This document shows, piece after piece, positions 8,842-17,787 of a DNA stretch of 64,000 nucleotides. Below the pieces are notes generated by a model, which saw nothing but the letters and a program-made list of their open reading frames with translations, searched no databases and was not told the DNA's origin. The position numbers and the translations under genes were made by a program. The DNA lies in the NCBI RefSeq assembly GCF_030817195.1, contig NZ_JAUSYZ010000001.1, positions 3,844,001 to 3,908,000 on the forward strand. The letters run 5' to 3'. Source of the stretch: Arthrobacter globiformis (GTDB taxonomy: Bacteria > Actinomycetota > Actinomycetes > Actinomycetales > Micrococcaceae). Positions within the stretch are counted from its first letter, which is position 1, and each line of letters begins with the position of its first letter.

Positions 8842-9570
8842 CTAGTTGCCGCGGAGCCGGCTGATCACGTCGCCCACCGGGCCATCCATGATGACCCGGC
8901 CGTGTTCGAGAAGTACTCCGCGTTCGCAGACATGGGCAACCAGGTCCAGGTCATGACTGACCACCACCAGCGTCTTGCCAGCCGCCGCGAGTTCCTTGAT
9001 CTTGGCGAGGCACTTCTTCTGGAACGGCTCGTCGCCCACGGCGAGAATTTCATCGACCAGGAAAACGTCGGGGTCCGTGTGGACTGCCACCGAGAACGCC
9101 AGCCGGAGGTACATTCCCGACGAATAGAACTTGACCTCGGTGTCGATGAACTCGCCGATCTCGGCAAATTCGACGATGGAGTCGAACTTTTCCTTGATCT
9201 GGGCCTCGGTCATCCCGAGGATTGCGCCATTGAGGAAGACGTTGTCACGCCCCGAAAGGTCAGGGTGGAACCCGGCGCCGACTTCGATCAGGCCGGCAAC
9301 GCGTCCGCCGGTGCGGACAGTGCCGGAATCGGGGAGCATGACGCCGGAGATGTGCTTCAGCAGCGTTGACTTTCCGGAGCCGTTCAGTCCCAGGAGTGCC
9401 ACCGTCTCGCCGTGTTCGACGTCGATGGACAGGTCCCGGAGGGCATGGAACTTCTTCGACAGATCACCTTTGCGGCCCCGCAGGAGCCACACGAGGGCTT
9501 CCTTGAGTGACCGGGTGTGCCGCAGGACAAACTGCTTGTTGATGTTGCGGATTTCAATTGCGGTGGTCAA
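8842..9570 (-). CDS. wzt: Polysaccharide ABC exporter, ATP-binding protein
   Basis: 242 residues. Walker A is LLGLNGSGKSTLLKHISG, the signature-equivalent region is KFYSSGMYLRLAFSVA and Walker B is DPDVFLVDEILAVGD; this YSSGMYLRLAF signature variant marks the Wzt/TagH/RfbE group rather than drug exporters. The protein ends soon after the ATPase core, so it lacks the C-terminal carbohydrate-binding domain of O9a-type Wzt. The start is TTG at 9570, three bases after the permease stop, with AGGAG ten bases upstream. With the preceding permease it should move a lipid-linked glycan to the outer face of the membrane. In mycobacteria the equivalent pair (Rv3781/Rv3783) exports galactan. Confidence 0.92.
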   Translation of the reverse strand: MTTAIEIRNINKQFVLRHTRSLKEALVWLLRGRKGDLSKKFHALRDLSIDVEHGETVALLGLNGSGKSTLLKHISGVMLPDSGTVRTGGRVAGLIEVGAGFHPDLSGRDNVFLNGAILGMTEAQIKEKFDSIVEFAEIGEFIDTEVKFYSSGMYLRLAFSVAVHTDPDVFLVDEILAVGDEPFQKKCLAKIKELAAAGKTLVVVSHDLDLVAHVCERGVLLEHGRVIMDGPVGDVISRLRGN

Positions 9571-9573
9571 GAC

Positions 9574-10479
9574 TCACAGCTCCTGTGCGAAGCGGCCCTC
9601 GAGCCGGCGGAAAGTCCACTGGCCGAGGAAAAGGATGGCTAGCGAGACGAGCAGCCCCACGGGTACCCATACCGTGACCAGATTGGGCGGGCTTCCCTCA
9701 GCCCCTGCCGTTGTGGGCAGCCAGAAGGCATGGTGGAAACACTCCACCGCAATCGTGATCGGGTTGAGCTGATAAACGGCGAACCAGGCTTCGCCTGCCT
9801 TGTCCAGCACCATCCGCCAGGAGTACAGCACCGGAGCAACCCAGGTGGCGATCAGGAGGATCAGGTCAACCAGGTTCTCCGAATCGCGGAAGTACACGTT
9901 AACTGACCCAAAAAAGAGGCCCAGACCCGTGGCAAGCAGCGCAATCATGACGAAACCGGCGACGGCGGTGACCGCCTCCAGCGGGCCGGGGCGCCAGCCG
10001 CTGAACAGGCTGGCCACCACGAGGACAAACAGCTGCGGGAAGAAATGGACCGCCGAGACCCACACCGAGGAAACCGGAAACAATTCCCTCGGCAGGTAGA
10101 TCTTGTTGATCAGCCCGCTATTGTTGACGATCGACCGGGTCGCCGTGCTCAGGGACTCCGTGAAGAAGTTCACCAGGATGATCCCGGAAAACAGGTAGAC
10201 CGCGTAGTTGGGCAGTCCTCCCCTGTTGGTCGGGCTCTGCTCCAGTCCCAGGAAAACGCCGAGGGCAATGTAGAAGGCGATGAACTGGACCCCGGGCTTG
10301 ACGTAGGTCCACAGCAGTCCAAGAACCGAACCCCGGTACCTGATCCTGAGCTCCTTGCGGACAAGCAGCTTCAGGAGGAACCGGGAACGGAACACGTCAA
10401 CGAGCCCGTTCCCGGTTCCCGGCGCCACCAGCGCCCGGCCGGAGTCCTGCTGGGTCGGAGAGGTTCGTCCGTTTGTCAC
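9574..10479 (-). CDS. wzm: Polysaccharide ABC exporter, permease
   Basis: 301 residues, an ABC-2 type membrane protein. The amphipathic entry segment LLVRKELRIRYRGSVLGLLW is the hallmark of Wzm/TagG permeases and is followed by about six membrane spans ending with VTVWVPVGLLVSLAILFLG. It starts with GTG at 10479, 18 bp after the GlfT2 stop, and runs directly into wzt. It forms the channel half of the exporter. Its place right after glf and glfT2 points to a galactofuranose-containing polymer as cargo; this is inference from context. Confidence 0.9.
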   Translation of the reverse strand: MTNGRTSPTQQDSGRALVAPGTGNGLVDVFRSRFLLKLLVRKELRIRYRGSVLGLLWTYVKPGVQFIAFYIALGVFLGLEQSPTNRGGLPNYAVYLFSGIILVNFFTESLSTATRSIVNNSGLINKIYLPRELFPVSSVWVSAVHFFPQLFVLVVASLFSGWRPGPLEAVTAVAGFVMIALLATGLGLFFGSVNVYFRDSENLVDLILLIATWVAPVLYSWRMVLDKAGEAWFAVYQLNPITIAVECFHHAFWLPTTAGAEGSPPNLVTVWVPVGLLVSLAILFLGQWTFRRLEGRFAQEL

Positions 10480-10497
10480 TGACCGGGCTTCTGCTGT

Positions 10498-12504
10498 TCA
10501 GCGCCGGAGCCGGAGTTGGCCGCGAAGGTCTTGCGCCCAGGCATCCGGGGACGTGAAGTTGGGCAGTTCCTTCTTGTAGGACGCGGAGAGCTCGTCCCAA
10601 CGGGCCAGCACGCGTGTGTGCAGGGCAAGGCTGCGCAGCAACTCCTTGCGGAAGCGGACGTTGTCCCGGCGGTACCAGGAGGCGCCGGTACCGTCGGAAG
10701 CCGACACCAGTGCTGAGTCCAGGTGCGACAGGCGCCACCAGCGCGCATCCGCCGCCGGTACCACTGCCTCGGGGTGCTGTGTTGCGGCCGGGTCCACGGG
10801 GCGGAGCTGGCGGATCGCCCCGGACAGCGCGCTGGACAGGGTCTGCGCAAAGTTCTTGGGCCGGGTGGGAACCATGCCGAACTTCGGCAGGTGCAGCCGC
10901 TTGACGGCGGGGAACTCGGTGAGGTCCTTGCTGACCTGGGCATCCGGGAATTCCGAGCGGACCTTGCGGATCTCGGGGAGCTTGCCGCCGATGGTCCGGT
11001 GCAGGTGCGAGGGCCCGTCGAGCAGGTCCTTGAGCGCACGGTTCCTCAGCTCCACCGCCGAGTACTGGAGTGAAAGCAGGTGCCGGACATCCTGGAGGAA
11101 GCTCTCGATGGGAAGACGGCCGCCCTTTTCGTACTGCGAGTACAGCATTGCCGCCACCCACCGGTTGCGCTGGTGGAAGTAGGCCTGCCAGTCGATGGTG
11201 TCGTCTTTCTCGGTCCAGGGCATGTGCCAGACCGCCGCACCGGGCAGGCTCACGGTCGTGTAGCCGTTTGCCTTGGCACGGATGCCGTATTCGACGTCAT
11301 CCCACTTGATGAAGACGGGCAGTGCCAGGCCGATTTCCCTGATGATCGACGTCGGGATCAGGCACATCCACCAGCCGTTGTAGTCGACGTCGATCCGCCG
11401 GTGCATCCACGGGGTGGTGCGCAGGTTGCTGGCGGCAAAGTCATGGGCACTCTGCCCCTCGCCGATCGGCTGGTACTGGAACCGGTACTCGTTGATGCCC
11501 TCGCCGAAGTTGTGGATGACGGAGCGTTCAAAGAGGTTGAACATGTGGCCGCCCACGATGGTGGCGCTGCGGGTGAAGTCGGCGAAATTGACGGCCCGGA
11601 GGACGCCTTCGGTCTCCACGACGACGTCGTCGTCAAGGAGCATGACGTACTTGCTCTCGCCGCCTTCGACGGCCTCGTGCATGCCGCGGGCAAAGCCGCC
11701 GGATCCGCCGAGGTTGCCCTGCTCAACCAGCTTGAACTTGTCGCCGAGCACCGCTGCGGCTTCGTCGAAGCCCGGCTCGTCCCGGACCTTCTGGTTGCCC
11801 TGGTCGGTGACGATGAGCCGGTCCATGACCGCCAGCAGATCCTCGGACTCGGCAAACGTCCGCAGATGCTTGACGCAGTAGTCCGGCCTGTTGAACGTTG
11901 TCACTGCAATGGACAGTGACCCGGGGGTGAACCCCTCGGGCTGGGGAACAGACCAGTCGGCCTGCTTCAGCTTCACATCCTGGCCGTGGGCGACGAGGTC
12001 GAACCAGTACCAGCCGCCGTCGGCGAAAGTGGCCAGCGACAGGTCGCAGGTGGCGGTGGTGCCGCCCGTGACGTGCAGGCTCTGGACCCGGTTTGAGCTG
12101 CCGCGGGGGCTGGACTTGTAGACGATGACCGTCGCCTCGGCGTCCACCTCGATGCTCAGGCGGACCTGCTGCACGTCGGTGTGGGCCCGCCAGTAGCTGG
12201 CCGGGAACGCGTTGAAGTACGTGCCGAAGGAAACTCGGCGGTGTGCAGGCAGCGACAGTTCGCGGCGGCCAAGGATAAAGTCCGAACGCATCTCACTGCG
12301 CTGGGATACCATCGGCGAGGCTGCGCCGCTCTTGCTGCCGGCCTCCTGTGACTCCACCACACGGCGTGCGGCGTCGAAGTCGACGTACAGCGGGAGGGTG
12401 TCGGTATCGCCGTCGACCGGGAAAACAACGCGGTGGACTGTCTTCCACACGGTCCCGTCAGTGCCCGGTTCGGTTCCCTGCCGGAACTCCGTCGCTACGC
12501 TCAT
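10498..12504 (-). CDS. glfT2: Galactofuranosyltransferase GlfT2-like (GT2)
   Basis: 668 residues from the ATG at 12504, close to the mycobacterial GlfT2 length. The frame is open further upstream, but 12504 gives an ATGA overlap with the glf stop and removes a non-coding-like extension. The layout is an N-terminal beta-rich domain to about residue 160, a GT-A core starting SLSIAVTTFNRPDYCVKHL with the MLLDDDVVVE metal site, NGWWMCLIP and AAVWHMPW, then a helical C-terminus. GlfT2 polymerises galactan by adding galactofuranose from UDP-Galf in alternating beta-1,5 and beta-1,6 linkages. Glf immediately upstream supplies the donor and Wzm/Wzt immediately downstream would export the product. Confidence 0.9.
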   Translation of the reverse strand: MSVATEFRQGTEPGTDGTVWKTVHRVVFPVDGDTDTLPLYVDFDAARRVVESQEAGSKSGAASPMVSQRSEMRSDFILGRRELSLPAHRRVSFGTYFNAFPASYWRAHTDVQQVRLSIEVDAEATVIVYKSSPRGSSNRVQSLHVTGGTTATCDLSLATFADGGWYWFDLVAHGQDVKLKQADWSVPQPEGFTPGSLSIAVTTFNRPDYCVKHLRTFAESEDLLAVMDRLIVTDQGNQKVRDEPGFDEAAAVLGDKFKLVEQGNLGGSGGFARGMHEAVEGGESKYVMLLDDDVVVETEGVLRAVNFADFTRSATIVGGHMFNLFERSVIHNFGEGINEYRFQYQPIGEGQSAHDFAASNLRTTPWMHRRIDVDYNGWWMCLIPTSIIREIGLALPVFIKWDDVEYGIRAKANGYTTVSLPGAAVWHMPWTEKDDTIDWQAYFHQRNRWVAAMLYSQYEKGGRLPIESFLQDVRHLLSLQYSAVELRNRALKDLLDGPSHLHRTIGGKLPEIRKVRSEFPDAQVSKDLTEFPAVKRLHLPKFGMVPTRPKNFAQTLSSALSGAIRQLRPVDPAATQHPEAVVPAADARWWRLSHLDSALVSASDGTGASWYRRDNVRFRKELLRSLALHTRVLARWDELSASYKKELPNFTSPDAWAQDLRGQLRLRR

Positions 12505-13685
12505 GCGTCTACTCCTCCGCTTTCCAGCTTCGCACCGCCGCTGAAGTGCGGCTTGATCTTGTTGTCGAACATGCTCAGTGCCGATCCGATGGCCATGTGC
12601 ATGTCGAGGTATTTGTAGGTTCCCAGCCGGCCGCCGAACAGCACGGACTCCTCGCCGCGGGCCAGGTCGCGGTAGGCCAGGAGCTTTTCGCGGTCTACCG
12701 CGGTGTTCACCGGGTAGTAGGGCTCGTCGCCCTTCTCGGCAAAGCGGGAGAACTCCCGCATGATGACCGTGGCGTCCTTCGTGTAGTCCCGCTCGGGGTG
12801 GAAGTGACGGAACTCGTGGATCCGGGTGTACGGGACGTCCTCGTCCGGGTAGTTCATCACCGAGCAGCCCTGGAAGTCCTCGATCGGGAGCACTTCTTCC
12901 TCGAGGTCGATGGTGCGCCAGGACAGGTCGCCTTCGGCGTAGTCGAAGTAACGGTCCACGGGGCCCGTGTAGATGACCGGCACCTGGCCGCGCACGGCCT
13001 CCCGGCCGAATTCGCCGCCGTCGAAGAAGTCCGTGTTGAGGTGGACCTCGATGTTCGGGTGGTCTGCCATCCGCTCGATCCACGCCGTGTAGCCGTCAAC
13101 CGGCAGTCCCTCATACGTGTCGTTGAAGTAGCGGTTGTCGTAGTTGTAGCGGACCGGGAGCCGGGAAATGATCTCCGCGGGCAGGTCCTTGGGGTCGGTC
13201 TGCCACTGCTTGCCCGTGTAGTACTTGATGAACGCCTCGTAGAGGGGCCGGCCGATCAGCTGGATGCCCTTGTCGTTCAGGTTCTGCGGATCGGTGCCTG
13301 CGAGTTCGCCGGCCTGCTCCTGGATGAGGGCACGTGCCTCGCCAGGCCCCATGGAGGACCGGAAAAACTGGTTGATGGTGCCCAGGTTGATGGGCATGGA
13401 GTACACCTCGCCCTTGTGGCTGGTGTAGACCTTGTGCTGGTAACTGGTGAACGCGGTGAAGCGGTTCACGTACTCCCAGACGCGCTCGTTGGAGGTGTGG
13501 AAGAGGTGGGCGCCATACCGGTGGACCTCGATGCCGGTCTTGGCCTCATTTTCGCTGTACGCGTTGCCGCCGATGTGGTGGCGGCGGTCCAGGACGGCAA
13601 CCTTTAGCCCCAGCTCCGTGGCGGCGCGTTCCGCGATTGTCAGGCCAAAAAAACCCGAACCGACTACGACGAGATCAGCGTTCAC
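12501..13685 (-). CDS. glf: UDP-galactopyranose mutase
   Basis: 394 residues, usual family length. The N-terminal FAD-binding loop is VVGSGFFGLTIAERAA (G9, G11, G14), followed by RRHHIGGNAYSENE; NYPDEDVPYTRIHEFRHF and GRLGTYKYLDMHMAIG are conserved mutase segments near the C-terminus. The enzyme converts UDP-galactopyranose to UDP-galactofuranose in the cytoplasm using reduced FAD. The start is GTG at 13685 with AGGAGA four bases upstream. It heads the glf-glfT2-wzm-wzt run and overlaps glfT2 by ATGA, so the two are translationally coupled. Confidence 0.97.
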   Translation of the reverse strand: MNADLVVVGSGFFGLTIAERAATELGLKVAVLDRRHHIGGNAYSENEAKTGIEVHRYGAHLFHTSNERVWEYVNRFTAFTSYQHKVYTSHKGEVYSMPINLGTINQFFRSSMGPGEARALIQEQAGELAGTDPQNLNDKGIQLIGRPLYEAFIKYYTGKQWQTDPKDLPAEIISRLPVRYNYDNRYFNDTYEGLPVDGYTAWIERMADHPNIEVHLNTDFFDGGEFGREAVRGQVPVIYTGPVDRYFDYAEGDLSWRTIDLEEEVLPIEDFQGCSVMNYPDEDVPYTRIHEFRHFHPERDYTKDATVIMREFSRFAEKGDEPYYPVNTAVDREKLLAYRDLARGEESVLFGGRLGTYKYLDMHMAIGSALSMFDNKIKPHFSGGAKLESGGVDA

Positions 13686-13862
13686 AACTCTCCTGTGTGT
13701 TTTGGTGGCAGGGTTCAGCAGCCCTATCTGCCGGGTCTAGACTACCCGAAGTTAAAAAGCGTCCCGTATTCCGGGGCGGCCGCCGCATGCCGGCCCGACG
13801 GCGCCGAATGCGGTTCACCGGCGGCGAGGGCGGCCATCCCGGCGCTGGTCTGACGCCGCAGA

Positions 13863-15041
13863 CTATGCCCCGGACGGAACGGTGGCCAGCACTTCAGCGG
13901 CGGCATGCTGTCCTGACGTTGCCAGCGACGCATGTTGCAGCACCCAGCCGGCCCTGGCATTCCGGCCGTCCGCGTTGCCGCCGGATTTTGCACCGGCCGC
14001 GGCACGGCACATGGCGGCGGCGACGCTGTCCACGTCGTAGCCGGCCGCTTCGCCAAGTCCGTTGCCGGAGACGAGCGCCGCGCCCTCCCCCGTTCCCGCG
14101 AAGACAACGGGCGTCCCGCAGCCAGCGGCGGCATAGATCTTGGTGGGCTTGGCAAAGTCGTAGCCCTGGCCCGGTTTGATGCTGACCAGGGCTGCGGCTG
14201 CCCCCCGGATCCAGCGGGCCGCATCGGCGGGGGGAATGACCCCGCCGAACGTCACACGGCCGGGCGCTGTTTTCTCTGCAAGCTCCCTGAGGTGGGGTTC
14301 GTCGGCACCCTGGCCGAAGAAACGGATGCTGGCGCCGGGGTGCTGGGCGAGCACGGCGGGCAGCGCACGGATGAAGATGTCGGCACCCTGCCACTCGGAC
14401 ATGGTTCCGGTGTACACGAAATAGGGTCCGTCGGACCCGGCGGTCTCCCCCTTGGGCCCGAACACCGAGGTATCGATCCCGTTGCCGACGACGGTGACGC
14501 GGTTCCGCGGGACGCCGAACTGCTCGACCTTCTGAGCCACGGCATCCGAGATGGCGATCACCCTGGCCGCCCTGCGCAGCGCAAAGCCTTCGGCGGCGCG
14601 CATCACGCGGATGACGACGCCGGGCACGTCTGTGGCGGACAAAGCTTCAGTCCAGATGTCGGCCGCGTAGTAGACAAAGGGCCTGCGCCGCAGGGCCGAT
14701 GCCAGTGCCACTACGACGCCGGTGGTGGGCGGCGGTTCCGAGACCACCACGTCGGCCCGCGAAAACAGCAGCCGGAAAAAGGCGGGCACGTCAAAGCTCA
14801 TGTACTGCACATAGCCGCGCACATTGCCCCCGGCGTCCCGCAGCACGGGCCACCGGGAGACCTGGTAACGGGGCTTGAACTCCGGCGATCCCTTGGGCGG
14901 CCTGGTGGTGACGACGCTGACGTCGGCGCCCTTGGCCGCCAGGCCGTCCACGAGGGCTTTCAGCCTGAACGAGGCCGCACCCACTTCCGGGGTGAAGAGC
15001 CGGGTTGCCACGGTGACCCTGACAGGTCGGTTTTCACTCAC
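13863..15041 (-). CDS. Glycosyltransferase family 4
   Basis: 392 residues from GTG 15041, which overlaps the upstream dehydrogenase stop as GTGA; the frame is open further upstream but that would sit inside the dehydrogenase gene. VTVATRLFTPEVGAASFRLK is the GT4 N-terminal acceptor loop of the WbuB/WcaI-like group, and GPYFVYTGTMSEWQGADIFI starts the donor domain, followed by IKPGQGYDFAKPTKIYAAAG, the conserved end motif. It is the last gene of the minus-strand set that starts at 19077, so it may transfer the diacetamido-uronic acid made by that set. That assignment is inference. Confidence 0.88.
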   Translation of the reverse strand: MSENRPVRVTVATRLFTPEVGAASFRLKALVDGLAAKGADVSVVTTRPPKGSPEFKPRYQVSRWPVLRDAGGNVRGYVQYMSFDVPAFFRLLFSRADVVVSEPPPTTGVVVALASALRRRPFVYYAADIWTEALSATDVPGVVIRVMRAAEGFALRRAARVIAISDAVAQKVEQFGVPRNRVTVVGNGIDTSVFGPKGETAGSDGPYFVYTGTMSEWQGADIFIRALPAVLAQHPGASIRFFGQGADEPHLRELAEKTAPGRVTFGGVIPPADAARWIRGAAAALVSIKPGQGYDFAKPTKIYAAAGCGTPVVFAGTGEGAALVSGNGLGEAAGYDVDSVAAAMCRAAAGAKSGGNADGRNARAGWVLQHASLATSGQHAAAEVLATVPSGA

Positions 15042-16033
15042 GAAGCAGCAATCTTCACGATCTGCCGGTTGGTGGCGGATTCCAGCACGGCTTCGGCCAC
15101 GCGGAGCGTGTCCAGGCCTTCGCGCATGGTGACGACATCGCTGCGCAGTCCGAGGACGGCGTCGCGGAATGCTTCGTGTTCGGTCCGCAGCGGTTCCGGC
15201 TTGGCGATGGCGAGCCGGGTGACGTTGCCTTCGGAAACGCCACGGAACGCGGCCATGGACTCCCACTCGGTGGCGACGGTGCCGTTCTCGAAGAACGTCA
15301 GGTCTGCCGTGATGGTGTCAGCGACGAATGCGCCCTTCTCACCGGTGACGATGGTGAGGCGTTCCTTCATCGGGGACAGCCAGTTGACCAGGTGGTTGGT
15401 GATGACGCCGTTGCCCAGCTGACCTGTCGCGGCCACCATATCCTCGTGCGGGCGGCCGCTGCGGGTGGTGGTGCGGGCGAAGATCGACTCAAAGCGGCTC
15501 TGCGCCAGCCATGCGGTCAGGTCGATGTCGTGAGTGCCGAGGTCTTTGACCACGCCGACGTCGGCGATCCGGGCCGGGAAAGGGCCCTGGCGCCGGGTGG
15601 CGATCTGGTAGACCTCGCCCAGCTCGCCGGCTTCGATCCGCTTGCGCAGCGACTGCAGTGCCGGGTTGAACCGTTCGATGTGGCCCACGGCGCCGACCAG
15701 CCCCTTGGCTTCGAAGGCGTCGACGAGGCGCTGTCCGGCCTCCGCGCTGGAGGCGATCGGCTTCTCCACGAGGGTGTGGACGCCGGCGTCGGCCAGTGCG
15801 AGTCCGACTTCTTCGTGCAGGCCGGTGGGGACGGCCACCACTGCCATGTCGATGCCGGCGGCGATGAGCTCTTCCACGGACGACAGGACATCCAGCTGGC
15901 CGGCAACGCCGTGCGGGTCGCCGAAGGAGTCGGCGACAGCGACCAGGTCGACGCCGTCGAGCTCCCGCACCACGCGCGCGTGGTGGCGGCCCATCATGCC
16001 CAGGCCAATAAGGCCGACGCGCAGGTTAGCCAT
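15038..16033 (-). CDS. Gfo/Idh/MocA oxidoreductase, WbpB/WlbA-like sugar 3-dehydrogenase
   Basis: 331 residues. The Rossmann start is LRVGLIGLGMMGRHHARV, the catalytic EKP motif is at residues 90-92 (VEKPIAS), and GHIERFNPALQSLRK plus DLGTHDIDL are typical of the WlbA branch. That branch oxidises C3 of UDP-N-acetylglucosaminuronic acid to a 3-keto sugar. The stop of the aminotransferase overlaps its ATG by one base (TGATG), and its own stop overlaps the following glycosyltransferase start. This chaining with an aminotransferase and an acyltransferase strongly supports the 3-amino-sugar role. Confidence 0.88.
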   Translation of the reverse strand: MANLRVGLIGLGMMGRHHARVVRELDGVDLVAVADSFGDPHGVAGQLDVLSSVEELIAAGIDMAVVAVPTGLHEEVGLALADAGVHTLVEKPIASSAEAGQRLVDAFEAKGLVGAVGHIERFNPALQSLRKRIEAGELGEVYQIATRRQGPFPARIADVGVVKDLGTHDIDLTAWLAQSRFESIFARTTTRSGRPHEDMVAATGQLGNGVITNHLVNWLSPMKERLTIVTGEKGAFVADTITADLTFFENGTVATEWESMAAFRGVSEGNVTRLAIAKPEPLRTEHEAFRDAVLGLRSDVVTMREGLDTLRVAEAVLESATNRQIVKIAAS

Positions 16034-17124
16034 CAGGCACCTGCCTGGACGAGCTTGTTGACGGCGGTGACGATGCGGTCCAGGTCGTTCTGGCTCAGGG
16101 ACGGGTGCACCGGCAGGGAAAGGACTTCCTTGGCAGCAATTTCCGTGTTCGGCAGATCCTCGGTGCGGTTGAACGAGGGCAGCCGGTGGTTCGGAACCGG
16201 GTAGTACACGCCGGTGCCGATGTTGTATTCCTCGCGGAGCGCCTTGGCCAGTCCGTCGCGGTCCTCCGGCACACGGATCGTGTACTGGTGGTAGACGTGG
16301 GAAGCGCCCTCGGCGACCTTGGGTGTGCCGACGCCCTGAAGGTTGGCGGTCAGGAAGGCCGCGTTCTGCTGGCGCTGTTCGGTCCAGCCGAGGACCTTCT
16401 TGAGCTGGACCCGGCCGATGGAGGCGTGCAGGTCGGTCATCCGGGCGTTGAAGCCCACGAGCTCGTTTTCGTACTGCTTTTCCATGCCCTGGTTACGCAG
16501 CAGGCGCAGGTTCCGCTCCACAGTGCTGTCCGGCGTGGAGACCATGCCGCCCTCGCCGGACGTCATGTTCTTCGTGGGGTAGAGGCTGAACATGGCGAAC
16601 TTGCCGAACGTTCCGACCTTCTGGCCGTTGAAGCTGGCGCCGTGGGCCTGGGCGGCGTCCTCGTAGAGGTCGATCCCGCGCTCTGCGGCGAGCTTGCCGA
16701 GTCCCTCGACGTTGAACGGGTGGCCGTACAGGTGCACGGGCATGATGCCCTTGGTCTTGTCCGTGATCAGCGAGGCGACGTGGTCCACATCCAGTGTGTA
16801 GTGGTCCAGTTCGATGTCGGCGAACACGGGGGTGGCGCCGGTCAGCGCCACGGAGTTGCCGGTGGCGGCGAAGGTGAACGAGGGAACGATGACTTCATCG
16901 CCCGCCCCGACGCCGGCGGCCAGGAGCCCGAGGTGCAGTCCCGAGGTGCCGGAGTTCACGGCCACGGATGGGCGGCCGTCGAGGAGTACCTCGGAGAATT
17001 CTTTCTCGAATTCGGCGACCTGCTGGCCCTGGGCCAGCATTCCGGTGGCCAGAACGGCGTCGACGGCGGCCCGCTCGTCGTCGCCGATGATCGGCTTCGC
17101 CGCGGGGATAAAGTCGTAGCTCAT
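16033..17124 (-). CDS. DegT/DnrJ/EryC1/StrS aminotransferase, WbpE/WlbC-like
   Basis: 363 residues. The PLP site is complete: D156 in YEDAAQAHGAS binds the pyridine nitrogen and K185 in SLYPTKNMTSGEGG is the Schiff-base lysine. VNSGTSGLHLGLLAAGVGAGDEV and VPSFTFAATGN are standard family blocks. In this setting it should transaminate the 3-keto group of UDP-3-keto-GlcNAcA with glutamate as amino donor. Its ATG overlaps the acetyltransferase stop (ATGA at 17121-17124) and it overlaps the 3-dehydrogenase by one base, so the three are translationally coupled. Confidence 0.92.
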   Translation of the reverse strand: MSYDFIPAAKPIIGDDERAAVDAVLATGMLAQGQQVAEFEKEFSEVLLDGRPSVAVNSGTSGLHLGLLAAGVGAGDEVIVPSFTFAATGNSVALTGATPVFADIELDHYTLDVDHVASLITDKTKGIMPVHLYGHPFNVEGLGKLAAERGIDLYEDAAQAHGASFNGQKVGTFGKFAMFSLYPTKNMTSGEGGMVSTPDSTVERNLRLLRNQGMEKQYENELVGFNARMTDLHASIGRVQLKKVLGWTEQRQQNAAFLTANLQGVGTPKVAEGASHVYHQYTIRVPEDRDGLAKALREEYNIGTGVYYPVPNHRLPSFNRTEDLPNTEIAAKEVLSLPVHPSLSQNDLDRIVTAVNKLVQAGA

Positions 17125-17720
17125 GCGTTCTCCTCAGACTCTTTCAGGGAATTTCCGTCTTCAATGTATTTGGCGCCGGTGGCGGGGCAGACCCAGAAGT
17201 CGCCCTCCTGGCGCAGCGGCTCGCCGGCCTTGCCCACCCAGCCAAGGCGGCGGGCCGGGACACCGGCCATCAGGGCAAAGGCCGGGACATCCTTGGTGAC
17301 GACGGCCCCGGCCGCAACCGTGGCCCAACGCCCGATCGTCAGCGGGGCAACGCACACGGCCCGGGCTCCGATGGAGGCGCCGTCCTCGATGGTCACACCC
17401 ACCGGCGTCCAGTCGTGGGCGCTCTTGAGGGAGCCGTCGGGGCTGACCGACCGCGGGTAGGTGTCGTTGGTCAGGACTACGGCCGGACCGATGAAGACAC
17501 CCTTGCCGAGCTTGGCCGGCTCGTACACCAGGGCGTAGTTCTGGATCTTGGTGTTCTCGCCGATCTGCACGCCGGTGCCGACGTAGGCGCCGCGTCCCAC
17601 GATGCAGTTCGCACCAAGGTTCGCCTGTTCGCGCACCTGGGCCAGGTGCCAGATCTTCGTTCCGTCGCCGAGGATCGCCTGGTCCGAAACGTCGGCGCTC
17701 GGAGCAATGGTCGTCGTCAT
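17121..17720 (-). CDS. Left-handed beta-helix N-acetyltransferase, WbpD-like
   Basis: 199 residues from ATG 17720, chosen over an in-frame upstream start because AGAGGA lies eight bases before it and homologues start near this Met. The body is a run of hexapeptide repeats (for example ILGDGTKIWHLAQV, IGENTKIQNYALV, VTIEDGASIGARAV, IGRWATVAAGAVVTKDVP), the left-handed beta-helix fold. In the WbpD branch it acetylates the 3-amino group of UDP-GlcNAc(3NH2)A using acetyl-CoA. It is followed without gap by the aminotransferase that would make its substrate. A C-terminal WVCPATGAKY segment is common in this branch. Confidence 0.92.
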   Translation of the reverse strand: MTTTIAPSADVSDQAILGDGTKIWHLAQVREQANLGANCIVGRGAYVGTGVQIGENTKIQNYALVYEPAKLGKGVFIGPAVVLTNDTYPRSVSPDGSLKSAHDWTPVGVTIEDGASIGARAVCVAPLTIGRWATVAAGAVVTKDVPAFALMAGVPARRLGWVGKAGEPLRQEGDFWVCPATGAKYIEDGNSLKESEENA

Positions 17721-17787
17721 ACTTTGGTTCCTCTCAGAAGTGCCGCTGCGGCCGGGCCGCAGCGGCAAAGGCTGCCGCGAAGCGCTC

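Noticed and set aside
12505..13083. 861-codon version of GlfT2 starting inside glf
   Set aside because: The extra ~190 codons are glf in another frame; ATG 12504 gives the normal length and an ATGA overlap.
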